This document shows, piece by piece, positions 55,019 to 64,000 of a stretch of 64,000 bases of DNA. The translations under genes were made by a program, and so were the position numbers. Under the pieces are notes generated by a model. It saw only the letters and a program-made list of their open reading frames with translations. It was not told the origin of the DNA and ran no database searches. Position 1 is the stretch's first letter; every line of letters begins with the position of its first letter. This stretch comes from Dama dama (lineage: Eukaryota; Chordata; Mammalia; Artiodactyla; Cervidae), in the NCBI RefSeq assembly GCF_033118175.1, contig NC_083714.1, positions 12,276,001 to 12,340,000 of the forward strand, written 5' to 3'.

Positions 55019-55395
55019 AGAGAGCACTTGAACTTCAGAAATGAAGCTCTTCTCTTGCTGTACTGCTTCCTGGTTTTGGAGGAGAAGACAGGCCAAGTGG
55101 ACCAGAAGTTTCAGCAGTTTCTTCTATAGCTGATTGTTAATGTGGTATGTGAGGAGGGCAGAAAGAACATAGTTTTTTTGTTTTGTTTTGTTCTGTAAGT
55201 GACTTCCTCTTAAACGCAACACCTAGAACAGTCGAATTCACAGAGTCAGAAAGTATATTGAGAGATGCCAGGGGCTGGGGGTGGGGTGGGGAGGGGGAAT
55301 GGGCATTTAGTATTTAATGGGGACAGAGTTTCAGTTTAGACAAGTGAAAAACTCAGGAGATGGATGATGGTAAGAGTTCCACAATAATATGAATG
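55019..55395. other. Unclassified non-coding sequence
   Basis: No gene. Includes a G-rich tract near 55268-55300 ('ggggctgggggtggggtggg') with runs of G that could fold as a G-quadruplex. Confidence 0.4.
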
Positions 55396-55795
55396 TCCTT
55401 CAGTTCAGTTCAGTCGCTCAGTCGTGTCCGACTCTTTGCAACCCCATAAATCGCAGCACGCCAGGTCTCTCTGTCCATCACCAACATCCAGAGTTTACTC
55501 AAACTCATGTCCATCGAGTCGGTGATGCCATCCAGCCATCTCATCCTCTACTGTACCCTTCTCTTCCTGCCCCCAATCCCTCCCAGCATCAGGGTCTTTT
55601 CCAATGAGTCAACTCTTCGCATCAGGTGGCCAAAGTATTGGAGTTTCAGCTTCAGCATCAGTCCTTCCAATGAACACCCAGGACTGATCTCCTTTAGGAT
55701 GGATTGGTTGGATCTCCTTGCAGTCCAAGGGACTCTCAAGAGTCTTCTCCAAAAAATAAAAATAAAAAAGAGTCTTCTCCAACACCACAATTCCC
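55396..55795 (-). mobile_element. BovB 3'-end fragment with small internal duplication
   Basis: Antisense BovB terminus. Near its 5' end the motif agagtcttctccaa occurs twice (about 55739-55752 and 55770-55783), separated by an A/T-rich filler ('aaaataaaaataaaaa'). Confidence 0.88.
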
Positions 55796-56594
55796 ATAGC
55801 AGCTTTACAAGACTAAGACGGATGGTGGGGAAGGGTGGAGAATGGCACTGGAATGTGAAGAGGAAGACAGGCCCATCAGATCATGATGACTCATAGTGCT
55901 ATACGATGAAGAGTTTGGACCTTATTCTTGGGATAGTGGGAAACCACTGAAGGGGTGTCCAATAAGGAAGGCAATAAAACACAGATGCTACATGTAATAG
56001 AGGACAAAATGACCAGTAATTTGGGGCACAAGGGCATGACTCAGAATTGCACACTATAGAGGCAAAGATGAGCTGCTATGGCTGGGGAGGATATTGTTGA
56101 AAGTAGGCATGAGCTGGACCTTATCTATAGGAGAGACTTGGGGTTCATAAGGCCCCCCATTTTGGATGGAGGAAAACACCTGAATGGAGTGGAAAGCTTA
56201 CAGTGAACATGGTCATGTGGCAAGATGGAGCATGAAGGAGTCATCCTCTTTCCTTGGTGGAAATAACTGTTTTGTTGCTGGTATTTTTATGTTGGAAGAC
56301 TGTAACAATAGAATACTGGAAAGTCACTTTGTAGGATGGGTGAATGAGTGAAAGAAGAGATCTTGGACTTCCAAATCCAAAGCAGTCTGAAAAAAAGGAT
56401 TAGAGGAAGAGTGGAGTTTGTAATGCCCCAAACACTCTGTTTTACAAATGAACAGAAAACTAGGTACTCCTTGGTCAAGAAACAGGAAGATGTTGAGAAC
56501 CACCTTCCTGTTAAGTATAGGTTTTGAAATGGGAAGACATAATGAAAATAGCCTGAGAGCTCCATAAAGATAGATCTTTATTTATGCTGTTTAT
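55796..56594. other. Unclassified non-coding sequence
   Basis: No recognised gene or repeat. Confidence 0.4.
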
Positions 56595-56787
56595 CAAAGA
56601 GGCCTTAGTGGGGACTTCCCTGGTGATGTGGTGGCCAAGACTCCTTGTTCCCAATGCAGGGGATCTGGGTTCAATCCCTAGTCAGGGAACTAGATTCCAC
56701 ATGCTGCAACTAAGATCCTGCATGCTTCAATTAAGACCCAGCATTGCCAAATAAATTAAAAAATAATTTTTACAAAGGAGGCCTTAG
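56595..56787 (+). mobile_element. tRNA-Glu-derived artiodactyl SINE (CHR-like) with target-site duplication
   Basis: Head 'gacttccctggtgatgtggt', box 'ctgggttcaatccctagtca', body and A-rich tail. The flanks caaagaggccttag (56595-56608) and caaaggaggccttag (56773-56787) differ by one base insertion. Confidence 0.88.
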
Positions 56788-56796
56788 CATCTAGCA

Positions 56797-57012
56797 TGCA
56801 TGCGTGTGTGCTCAGTCATGTCTGACTTTTTGCAGCCCCATGGACTATAGCCCACCAGGCTCTTCTCTCCATGAGATTCTCCAGGCAAGAATACTGGAGT
56901 GGGTTGCCATGCCCTCCTTCAGGGGATCTTCCCAACCCATGGATCAAACCCATGTCTCCTTCATTTCCAGCATTGCAGGCAGATTCTTTACCACTGAGCC
57001 ACAGGAAAGCCC
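56797..57012 (-). mobile_element. Bov-tA SINE
   Basis: Antisense Bov-tA right next to the preceding SINE. 'ttagcat' on both sides (56784-56790 and near 57018) is a likely short target-site duplication. Confidence 0.88.
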
Positions 57013-57056
57013 AGAATTTAGCATACTGCCTGGCAAATGGTAGGAACTTAGTAAAT

Positions 57057-57184
57057 ATGGTGCTTCTGTGTTCACTACAGTAGTACATATACTATATTTG
57101 GAATGATACAGATAAGATTAGCATGGCCTCCAAGCAAGGATGACATGTAAATTTGTGAAGTGTTCAAAAAAAAATGGTGCTTCT
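57057..57184 (+). pseudogene. Processed U6 snRNA pseudogene
   Basis: 57068-57165 aligns from end to end with U6 spliceosomal RNA: 'gtacatatactatatttgga', 'agattagcatggcct', 'aaggatgacatgtaaatttg', 'gtgaagtgttc'. The ACAGAGA box, which pairs with the 5' splice site, reads ACAGATA, and there are many C-to-T-like changes, so it is not a working U6 gene. An A run (57166-57174) follows. A perfect 11-bp direct repeat (atggtgcttct, 57057-57067 and 57174-57184) encloses it, the mark of L1-driven retroposition of an RNA. A functional U6 gene would instead end in T and carry an upstream PSE and TATA box, which I do not see. Confidence 0.92.
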
Positions 57185-57284
57185 AAGGCCAGAGCCAGAT
57201 ATTAAGTATAAATTATGTGTCTATGGTACTTGAAATTATGAAGAGACTAGGTTTCCTATAAGCACAGTTGCAGGACAGGAAGGG

Positions 57285-57303
57285 GTGGTGGTGGTGGTGG
57301 TGA
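57285..57303. repeat. (GGT)n microsatellite
   Basis: A short trinucleotide GGT run. Confidence 0.9.
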
Positions 57304-57339
57304 CGGTTAGGGGATACAATTTGTTGTTTGTCTTCAACT

Positions 57340-57845
57340 TGGCTCAATGTCTACAATAGTTTCTTATTACTGCTGTAACAAATTACCACAATCCTAGTAG
57401 CTTATCAACACAAGTTTATTATTCTGGGTCAGAAGTCTTGAAAATGTCTCACTGGGCTAAAATCAGTGTTGGCAGAATGGCATTCCTTTCTGGAGGCTCT
57501 GGGGTAAAATCCATTCCTTTGCCTTTCTAGATTCTAGATGCTGCCTGCATTCCTTTGTTTATGGCCCCTTCCTTCTATCTTTAAAGCCAGCAACTTGGGT
57601 CAAGTCTTTCTTACCTCACATCACTCTAACACTCTCCCTTCAGCCTCCCTCCTTCCACCTGTAAGGACCTTTGTGATTACATCCCAGGGAATCCAAGATA
57701 ATTTTCCCATCTCAAGGTCAACTGATGAGCAACATTACTACCATCTGCAAGCTTCATTTCCCCCTAGCATATAACAGCATGTTCACGTATTCCAGGGATT
57801 AGGATGTGGACATCTTTGGGGGGGGCATTATTCTGCCTACTACAA
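57340..57845 (-). repeat. MLT1-type (ERVL-MaLR) LTR fossil
   Basis: Antisense order: 'ttattactgctgtaacaaat', 'tctggaggctctggggtaaa', 'aaggacctttgtgattacat', 'gggattaggatgtggacatc', 'gggcattattctgcctac'. This is an LTR without internal retroviral genes. Confidence 0.65.
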
Positions 57846-57913
57846 ACTTGCACCAATAAAGCTGGTAAATGGACTCTACTGGCTTTCTTTCAAGCCCAGA
57901 GCATATAAATTAG

Positions 57914-58149
57914 TTAACACAATTGTTGTTGTTTAGTCACTAAGTCGTGTCTGACTCTTCTGCAACCCCATGGAATGTAGCGTGCCAGGCTCTGTCCATG
58001 GGATTCTCTAGGCAAGAATACTGGAGCAGGTTGACATTTCCTTCTCCAGGGGATGTTCTCAACCCAGGGATCACACCCCGTCTCCTGCATTGTCAGGTGG
58101 ATTCTTCACCACGGATTCTTCCCACCTGGGAAGCCCTACTTAACACAAT
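57914..58149 (-). mobile_element. Bov-tA SINE with target-site duplication
   Basis: Antisense Bov-tA, (GTT)n tail, with a perfect 10-bp direct repeat (ttaacacaat, 57914-57923 and 58140-58149). A short partial repeat of 'ggattcttc' lies inside the head. Confidence 0.93.
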
Positions 58150-58959
58150 ACATTGGCCATACAGTAGAAGCTCTCTTGTATATATAACACTCTCTTGCAT
58201 AACAAGTACTTGATTGATTAGAGTGAAGAATCACATAAAATTATACTTATGGTCCTTAAGCATTTTATTTCAACCTAAAACACACAAATGCATATTCATT
58301 CAGCAATCTGGTGATGTGACATAAGCAAGGTCCCTTTTCTGAGCGTGGTTCCTTTGGCTGAAATTTCTGACTCTTGCATAAACTACATCCTGAATACATC
58401 CCATTTGCTTTCCAGCTTCATGTTTTTTTCCCCCCCGACAATAGAGCAGTTTTTAAAAGTAACTTTTCTTTATCAAGTCTTACCAAAGAATTGAACTTCA
58501 TTCACGTGGAAATAGTGGCCTGCCTTTTGTATTCATAGTTCATAAATTTACATTAAGTTATCTAATTATATTAGCAAGTACAACTGGCAAAAATAGGTTT
58601 GGAGACAAAACAACTAATTCTTTTTTTTTTTCCCCCAGATCAAGCTAAATATATTTGTGACCTTATATGACAGAAATGATATTTAATTCACTGGCTATAG
58701 GGCAATATGTTCCATGAACAGTGCCAGCTGATAATGAAAACAACTTGGTAAGCATCAACTTGACACATGGGAGCAGAAGTGTATGGGTCGACTGAAGGGT
58801 GACTTACTGCCCATAATCTATCTTTGTGCTCTGAGCATTGATCAGTATATATTTCAGTAGAAGGGAAAAGCATCAACTGAATCTACCATATTGGTTAAGT
58901 AGATGTTAGTGATGGGAGCTTTTACTATATTTAATAGTTTACTAAAAAAGGGACACTTG
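58150..58959. other. Unclassified AT-rich sequence
   Basis: No recognised gene or repeat. T and C homopolymer patches lie near 58424-58436 and 58621-58636. Confidence 0.4.
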
Positions 58960-59085
58960 GGGGTTCCCTGGTGGTCCAGTGTTTAGGACTCTGTGCTTTT
59001 AGTACTGAGGGCATGAGTTTAATCCCTGGTCAGGAAACTAAAATCCCATAAGCTGTGTGGCATGGCCAAAAAAAAGAAAAAGAAG
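58960..59085 (+). mobile_element. tRNA-Glu-derived artiodactyl SINE (CHR-like)
   Basis: Head 'ggttccctggtggtccagtg', box 'catgagtttaatccctggtc', A-rich tail. Confidence 0.8.
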
Positions 59086-59179
59086 CACTCAAGAGATATA
59101 TCACAATCTCAATGTTCTCTTGTACTCAATTCCTTCTTGAAAATGTCCCCACCCAAAATGTGCATCAGCTAGTGTTAAC

Positions 59180-59400
59180 AATGGTTAGTATTTATTTAGT
59201 GCTTATAATGGTGCTAAGAGCTTTAGAAACATTATTTTATTTAACCCTCATGACAACCATATGAAGTAGGCTGCATTATGCCCATTTTATAGATGAGATA
59301 ACTAAGAATTAAGAAACTCACTAAATGTCACACATCAGAAGACATTCAAGCCCAAGCAGTCTGGCTCAAGATCCCACACTTACTAATATTATACCCTGTG
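59180..59400 (-). repeat. MIR SINE
   Basis: Reverse-complement MIR: 'tttatttaaccctcatgaca', 'cattttatagatgagataac', 'aagcagtctggctcaag'. Confidence 0.7.
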
Positions 59401-59510
59401 GTCAACGATTAGACAAGCCAGTCAGGAAGCATAACATGTGGTGCCACCCTACCAGCCACCTCTTGCTTTCTGTTCATATTCCAATGGTGGACCGTCCCAA
59501 AGAGGGAGGC

Positions 59511-59836
59511 AAAATATCTATGGCAGGACTTCCCTGGTGGTCCAGTGGTTAAGTATCCATTAGACAATGCAGGAGACATGGGTTTGATCCCTGGTTTGGG
59601 AACTAAGATCTCGCATGCTGCGGAGCAACCAAGCCCCTACGCCAGGACTACTGAAGCCCGTGCACCCTAGAGCCCATGCTCCACAACAAAAGAAGCCACC
59701 ACAATGAGAAGCCTGTATACTACAACTAGAGAGTAGCCCCCATTCATCACAACTAGAGAAAAGCCTGCACACAGCAATGGAGACCCAGCACAGCCAATAA
59801 ATAAAAATTAATTAATTAGAAAATATATCTATGGCA
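59511..59836 (+). mobile_element. Long tRNA-Glu-derived SINE (CHR-like) with target-site duplication
   Basis: About 300 bp (59526-59824) including the head 'acttccctggtggtccagtg' and extended body ('gcatgctgcggagcaaccaa', 'cccatgctccacaacaaaag', 'tacaactagagagtagcccc'). A perfect 12-bp direct repeat (atatctatggca) lies at 59514-59525 and 59825-59836. Confidence 0.9.
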
Positions 59837-61129
59837 ATGCTCCTAACCAGATTTCTTTGCTTCTTTATCTCCCTAGTACTGACAGCAAGATAATCAGGGA
59901 CCACAAGGGGATATGTACCGAGTTTCTTTATGAGTAGCAGCATTTTTTTTTTTAACAAACTTGTCCTTATTTACTTCTCTCTGGATTTAGCTATCATCTT
60001 TGAAGGCTCAAGGATAACAATCATTCCCTCTTGGTTCTATAACTATAGAGGCTACTCACTTACCTTCTGCCTCCGGAAATTACTGCAAGTAATCTGTCTT
60101 CCAGTCTTCCATGGAAGTATGGGAAAAGAGATCAGGACTCTGCCTCGTTGCTCTGGATAAGGCACGTTAGCCCTTAGAATCAAAAGAGATTAGACGGAGC
60201 CTCACTGAATGGTACAGCCAGACAGCCATATCAACCAGCTGTGGAAGTTAGGCTGCAGATTTAAAAAAAAAAAAAAAAAAAAAGAGAGAGAGAACCATGC
60301 TAAGGAAAAGGAAGAGGCTTTCAGAGACTGGAGTCATGGAGACCTCTGTCTAGAAGGTTCATATAAGGCAAACACATTGCCAGTGCATGTTGGCCAGAAA
60401 CCCCGAGGAGGAGAATTTGTCAGATGGTACCTTCTACCTTTAGTATGCCAGAAGCCATAGTTAGCAGTGCAAGTGTATCAGAAGCCAGAGACACAGGGTT
60501 GCCATGGAGACACCTGAAAAAATCTTGCAGGCTATATTGAAGATACCAGCTCACATCTCTTTAGGCTAGCTCTGAGCAGCTCAGATGAAAATTCTACCCA
60601 GACCAGATTGGGCAGGATGGGGGAGAGTCATAATTTGAGGGCAACCAAAAATTCTACAAAGGCAGTCAGGTAAGGGCTAGGAGAACACTGGCCTAAACCT
60701 GCTAACATCTAAGTGAAGCTCAGAGTCAGCAAAAACCATGTTGACAGATTTCAGACAATTATAATCCTCCCATTCTTCAAAGAACCATGGTATATTGAGG
60801 TTTGAGGTCACTCTGGTTCAACTAACATGGGATGTTTAGTTTAAAGATCTAATATTTTTTATTAATTTTTAGTATTTTTATTAAAAATGGAGAGATTGGC
60901 ATGTCTGTTTCAGGGATGGGAGATTTTGTGTCTATGCATTTCAATAGAGGACCTTCATCCATCCTTCACCCCCAAACAGGTCCAAATGGAAGAGTAGACG
61001 GTGATGACTGTGAAGTAGGCAAATTCCAGGGGCATAAAAGAGAAAAGGAGTAGGCCATAAGGATTCCTCCTTGATGAGAAAAGAACCATGGACCTTTACC
61101 TAGCCACATACATTATGGGATCATGGAAT
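59837..61129. other. Unclassified sequence with poly(A)
   Basis: No gene. An A run at 60263-60283 passes into a short GA array. No recognisable body is attached. Confidence 0.4.
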
Positions 61130-61260
61130 TTGTCTTGCCAAAAAACAGAGAGGATTAGAATTTTCCATGTGACCTTAGGCAAATCATTTCAGTTCTCTGG
61201 GTCACGGGTTTCTCATTTATGAAATGAGAGGAGTTATATATGCCCTAGCTACCTGTGAAA
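61130..61260 (+). repeat. MIR SINE remnant
   Basis: 'ccatgtgaccttaggcaaat', 'catttcagttctctgggtca' and 'tctcatttatgaaatgagag' follow forward MIR order. Confidence 0.65.
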
Positions 61261-61261
61261 A

Positions 61262-61670
61262 ATTGCATTATTGACCCCTAATTCTTTGCCCCTGCCATCG
61301 CCCATCCATTGACTCTGGGTTTGATCATGGAACTTGCTTTGGCAAATTGGACAATGTGGAAGTAACAGTAAGACAATTATGAGGCCAGGCCTTAAGAGGC
61401 ATTACTGTTTCTACCCATTCTTGCATTTCTGCTTCACCACAAAAATAATAAGCTCAAGTTAGCCTGTGGTTCTAGGAGGAGGATGAGGAACACGTGAAAC
61501 ACAGCTACTCCCAGCCTAAACCAGGTAACTCCTGGGCTTGCCACAGAGTCATGACCGAGTCCAACTAATATTGGCCTATGCCCAAGAAACCTGCAGCCTG
61601 GTGAGAAAACTTTTAAGCCACTGGGTTTTGGGATGGTTTGTTACATAGTGACAGTTATTTAATATGTTAA
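61262..61670 (+). repeat. MLT1-type (ERVL-MaLR) LTR fossil
   Basis: The end of the LTR is clear ('ttttaagccactgggttttg', 'gatggtttgttacatagtga'). The preceding part ('gcattactgtttctacccat', 'ctgggcttgccacagagtca') fits a sense MLT1-like LTR. No internal genes are seen. Confidence 0.6.
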
Positions 61671-62965
61671 TTTGTGGAGGTGATATGAGGTTCAAATGTG
61701 ATAATATATGAAAGTACAAAATCTCCAAGGTTTACCCAAATGCAAGGGACTATTTTAGAGTGGTAGTAGCTTGAAGGGCTGGAATGCTAGAATAAAGTGG
61801 AATTTGGTTATGCTCTGTTACTGCAGTTCTTAATTGAAAGGGTCCTCTTTGCCACAAGTAAACGAGGCAGAGCTAAGTCCCAAGGTTCCACCCCAGCGAC
61901 CTCATCTTGAAGTCGTTGCTGCCCATGAGTCCCTGGTCAGGCAGCTGAGGAAGAACAACAAAGCCTGGAGTAAAAGGAGATAGAAAAAGGATGGCTTAAT
62001 GAGAAGCCTTGCAGACTTCTTCAGATAGCAGAACAGGATGCCAACAGCTCTTCAATGTGCCTCTTCAAATACTTGCTCTGTTCACTGAATTGGCCATAAA
62101 ATTCATCGATGTTGGTGGAGTCTTGTGGGCTGTGGCCGGCAGGCTTGCTGGGCAATAATTCTGTCAGCTCTCTATTCCAAGCAACTGTCTCTGAGACTTC
62201 CAAAAGTTAAACACAGGAAAACCACACCAGCCACAGGCCTCATTAACCAATAAACCCTTGATGGAAAGCAGGATCTCACACGGTTGTTTCTGGTAAAAAT
62301 CTCCCCCAAGGGAGGGGGACTTAAAAATCCCACTGGGCTGACTAAAGATGCTCCCATCTTTCACAATTTACTTCAGAGTTTGGGTCAGGCCAGTATTTCT
62401 ACCCATGAAATAAATATCAGAAGGGATATTTAGAAGACCTTGGCAAGAAAAGTATAAGTAAATATAAGAGCACAGGCAGGGGTATTTTGAGAAGTAATAT
62501 TAACTGGGATCAGTGGACTAGAGAGTAAATTATTTACACTCCTAAAGATTCAGGGCAGACTGAGCCATTTAAGGGAAGGAGGAACGACCATCTGCTGCTC
62601 CAGCTACAAGTGACTAGCTTACATGTCACAGGCCAAGCCTTGAACCAGAGCCAAAAATATAAATTACAACCAGACATAGCCTTAGAAAGTGCCACCTTGG
62701 GGGTCTGTAAAGGGGAAAAAATTGTGTGCTCTCTTTATTGGCAGCTGGGATTGCTGGTTCTCACTTTATGCAACTGTCTAAAGGGAGCTCTCTCCTTTAT
62801 AGAGAATGTGAAAATGCGAATTTTGTCAAATCACTTCATTTCTACCATGTTTCCCTTGTGAAATCGATCTGTCACCCATTTACTCTGATCCAGGGAAAGC
62901 CTACAGTGGATGAATTCCTTTAGTATCCAGCCGCCTTCAGGGATACAGGAGAACACTTGAAATCT
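61671..62965. other. Unclassified non-coding sequence
   Basis: No recognised gene or repeat. Short frames here lack known motifs. Confidence 0.4.
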
Positions 62966-63176
62966 AATTAATCAGTTTGAAAATGAAAGTGAAAGTCACT
63001 TAGTCGTGTCTGACTTTTCGACCCGATGGACTATACAGTCCATGGAATTATCCAGGCCAGAATACTGGACTGGGTAGCCTTTCCCTTCTCCAGGGGATCT
63101 TCTCAATCCAGGGATCAAACCCAGGTCTCCCACATTGCAGGCAGATTCTTTACCAGCTGAACCAATTAATCAGTTT
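62966..63176 (-). mobile_element. Bov-tA SINE with target-site duplication
   Basis: Antisense Bov-tA (62979-63163) with a perfect 13-bp direct repeat (aattaatcagttt, 62966-62978 and 63164-63176). The tRNA head is slightly shortened. Confidence 0.93.
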
Positions 63177-63269
63177 ACCATGCCTTTAACCACAATGCCA
63201 AAATAGATACACTTTGACCAAATTTCTTATTACCATCTTGCCAAGCCCAAAGCTTAGCAACCTGCATCC

Positions 63270-63725
63270 AACAGGTCTTTCCAATTTGCCTTTTATTCAG
63301 CTTCATCTCTGGATTTGTCCTGCTTCTCTCCCCTTCCAGTGCTCTGCCCTATAAAAGGCTCCATTCCCCATGCTTTGCTTACTGTAACAGCCTGTGAGAT
63401 CCCTGGCTTTTAGGTTTTCTCTGACTTTTCTTCATGTTGCACTCTGGTCATCTTCCCCAGCTATCATTTTGAAAAATCAGTTCATTCTCCTTTTTTTCAC
63501 GGAATGAGAATGACTCCCAGTTTCTTACATCATCAAAGCCTCTGTGTGACAACCCTGTTGCTCTAACTTCACTCATTGCATCAACCACCAACTTCAGGCT
63601 CATACCTGGAACCCTAATCCCCTCCTTTGAAACTGCTCATAACATTTCCTTTGGCTGGAATGCTCCTTGAGACCTCCTCAACATTCCTGCCACTCCATGT
63701 ATACATAAGCAGCCTCCAGTTTCTA
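63270..63725 (+). repeat. Possible L2 LINE fragment
   Basis: 'tttcctttggctggaatgct', 'ccttgagacctcctcaacat' and the pyrimidine-rich run before them resemble L2 3' sequence. Diverged. Confidence 0.4.
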
Positions 63726-63754
63726 TCTTCCCATGAAAACTGTCCTAATAACAC

Positions 63755-63926
63755 TGTTCAGTTCAGTTCAGTCGCTTAGTCCTGTCCAAATCTTTGCGAC
63801 CCCATGGACTGCAGCACACCAAGCTTCCCTGTTCATCGATTCCTGACCCGGGGATCGAACCTGTGTCTCTTACGTCTCCTGCATTGGCAAATGGGTTCTT
63901 TACCACTAGCGCCACCTGGGAAGCTT
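63755..63926 (-). mobile_element. Chimeric SINE: tRNA-Glu head joined to BovB-type tail
   Basis: The left part ('gttcagttcagtcgcttagt' to 'cttccctgttcatc') is the antisense extreme BovB 3' end, with the BovB-specific 'ggactgcagcacaccaagc'. The right part (about 63839-63925) is the antisense Bov-tA head. The Bov-A middle segment is missing. Confidence 0.8.
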
Positions 63927-63944
63927 TCTAATGGAATATCTCTA

Positions 63945-63992
63945 TATCTATTTCTATTTATCTATATATATGCAAACATATATGCTATATTA
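63945..63992. repeat. AT-rich low-complexity tract
   Basis: Imperfect (TATC)n/(TA)n sequence near the window end. Confidence 0.85.
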
Positions 63993-64000
63993 AATGAAAC

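Noticed and set aside
57340..57845. Possible complete endogenous retrovirus near the MLT1-type LTR
   Set aside because: No second LTR in the same orientation nearby and no gag, pol or env-like frame; only an isolated LTR remnant is supported.
60263..60300. Poly(A) plus GA run as the tail of a processed gene
   Set aside because: No recognisable transcript body lies upstream and I could not find a flanking duplication.

Overview
This window is non-coding DNA from a ruminant genome. The diagnostic evidence is the repeat content. It carries many copies of the BovB (RTE-type) LINE, the BovB-related SINEs Bov-tA and BOV-A2, tRNA-Glu-headed artiodactyl SINEs, and ruminant L1 3' ends. Together these point to a pecoran such as cattle, buffalo, sheep, goat or deer; the sequence alone does not let me choose among them. 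I find no host protein-coding gene, no multi-exon structure and no CpG island. All long open frames belong to decayed BovB reverse transcriptase (RT) or endonuclease, or run through SINEs and simple repeats. The window is therefore probably intergenic or deep intronic. Family names are assigned by eye from memory of consensus sequences; exact boundaries and subfamilies need a repeat-library search.

Layout. 1-8.5 kb: mostly unclassified sequence with a GT/GA microsatellite, old MIR and L2 pieces, a ~98-bp L1 insertion and a tandem Bov-tA dimer. 8.5-11.7 kb: a nearly full-length BovB on the minus strand, with endonuclease and RT broken by frameshifts. 12-21 kb: L2, Bov-tA/Bov-A pieces, a 5'-truncated BovB with perfect target-site duplications (17.2-18.5 kb), a 34-bp L1 insertion and an old L1 block. 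21-26 kb: BOV-A2, then a 5'-truncated BovB (22.5-24.0 kb) nested in old L1 sequence and keeping a 408-codon RT frame, then MER5 and an MLT1-type LTR interrupted by a BovB fragment. 26-43 kb: single-copy-looking stretches broken by SINEs, L1 3' ends and hAT fossils, plus a 55-bp exact duplicate shared between 32.1 and 34.8 kb.

43.6-45.4 kb and 47.8-49.3 kb hold two more BovB copies, each with its 5' part inverted, the pattern expected from twin priming. 50-64 kb: Bov-tA and tRNA-Glu SINEs, a ruminant L1 3' end, MER5 copies, MaLR-type LTR fossils, a processed U6 snRNA pseudogene, and a SINE whose tRNA head is joined to a BovB-type tail.

The elements are linked by mechanism. BovB carries the RT, and its 3' end is shared with Bov-tA and BOV-A2, which are thought to borrow that machinery. 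L1 is the likely agent for the poly(A)-tailed U6 copy. The many target-site duplications let individual insertion events and their nesting order be read directly. I did not find a new functional system. The points most worth checking are the short templated duplication at 32.1 kb, the paired BovB 5' inversions, the triple direct repeat at 54.5-55.0 kb, and the chimeric or dimeric SINEs.
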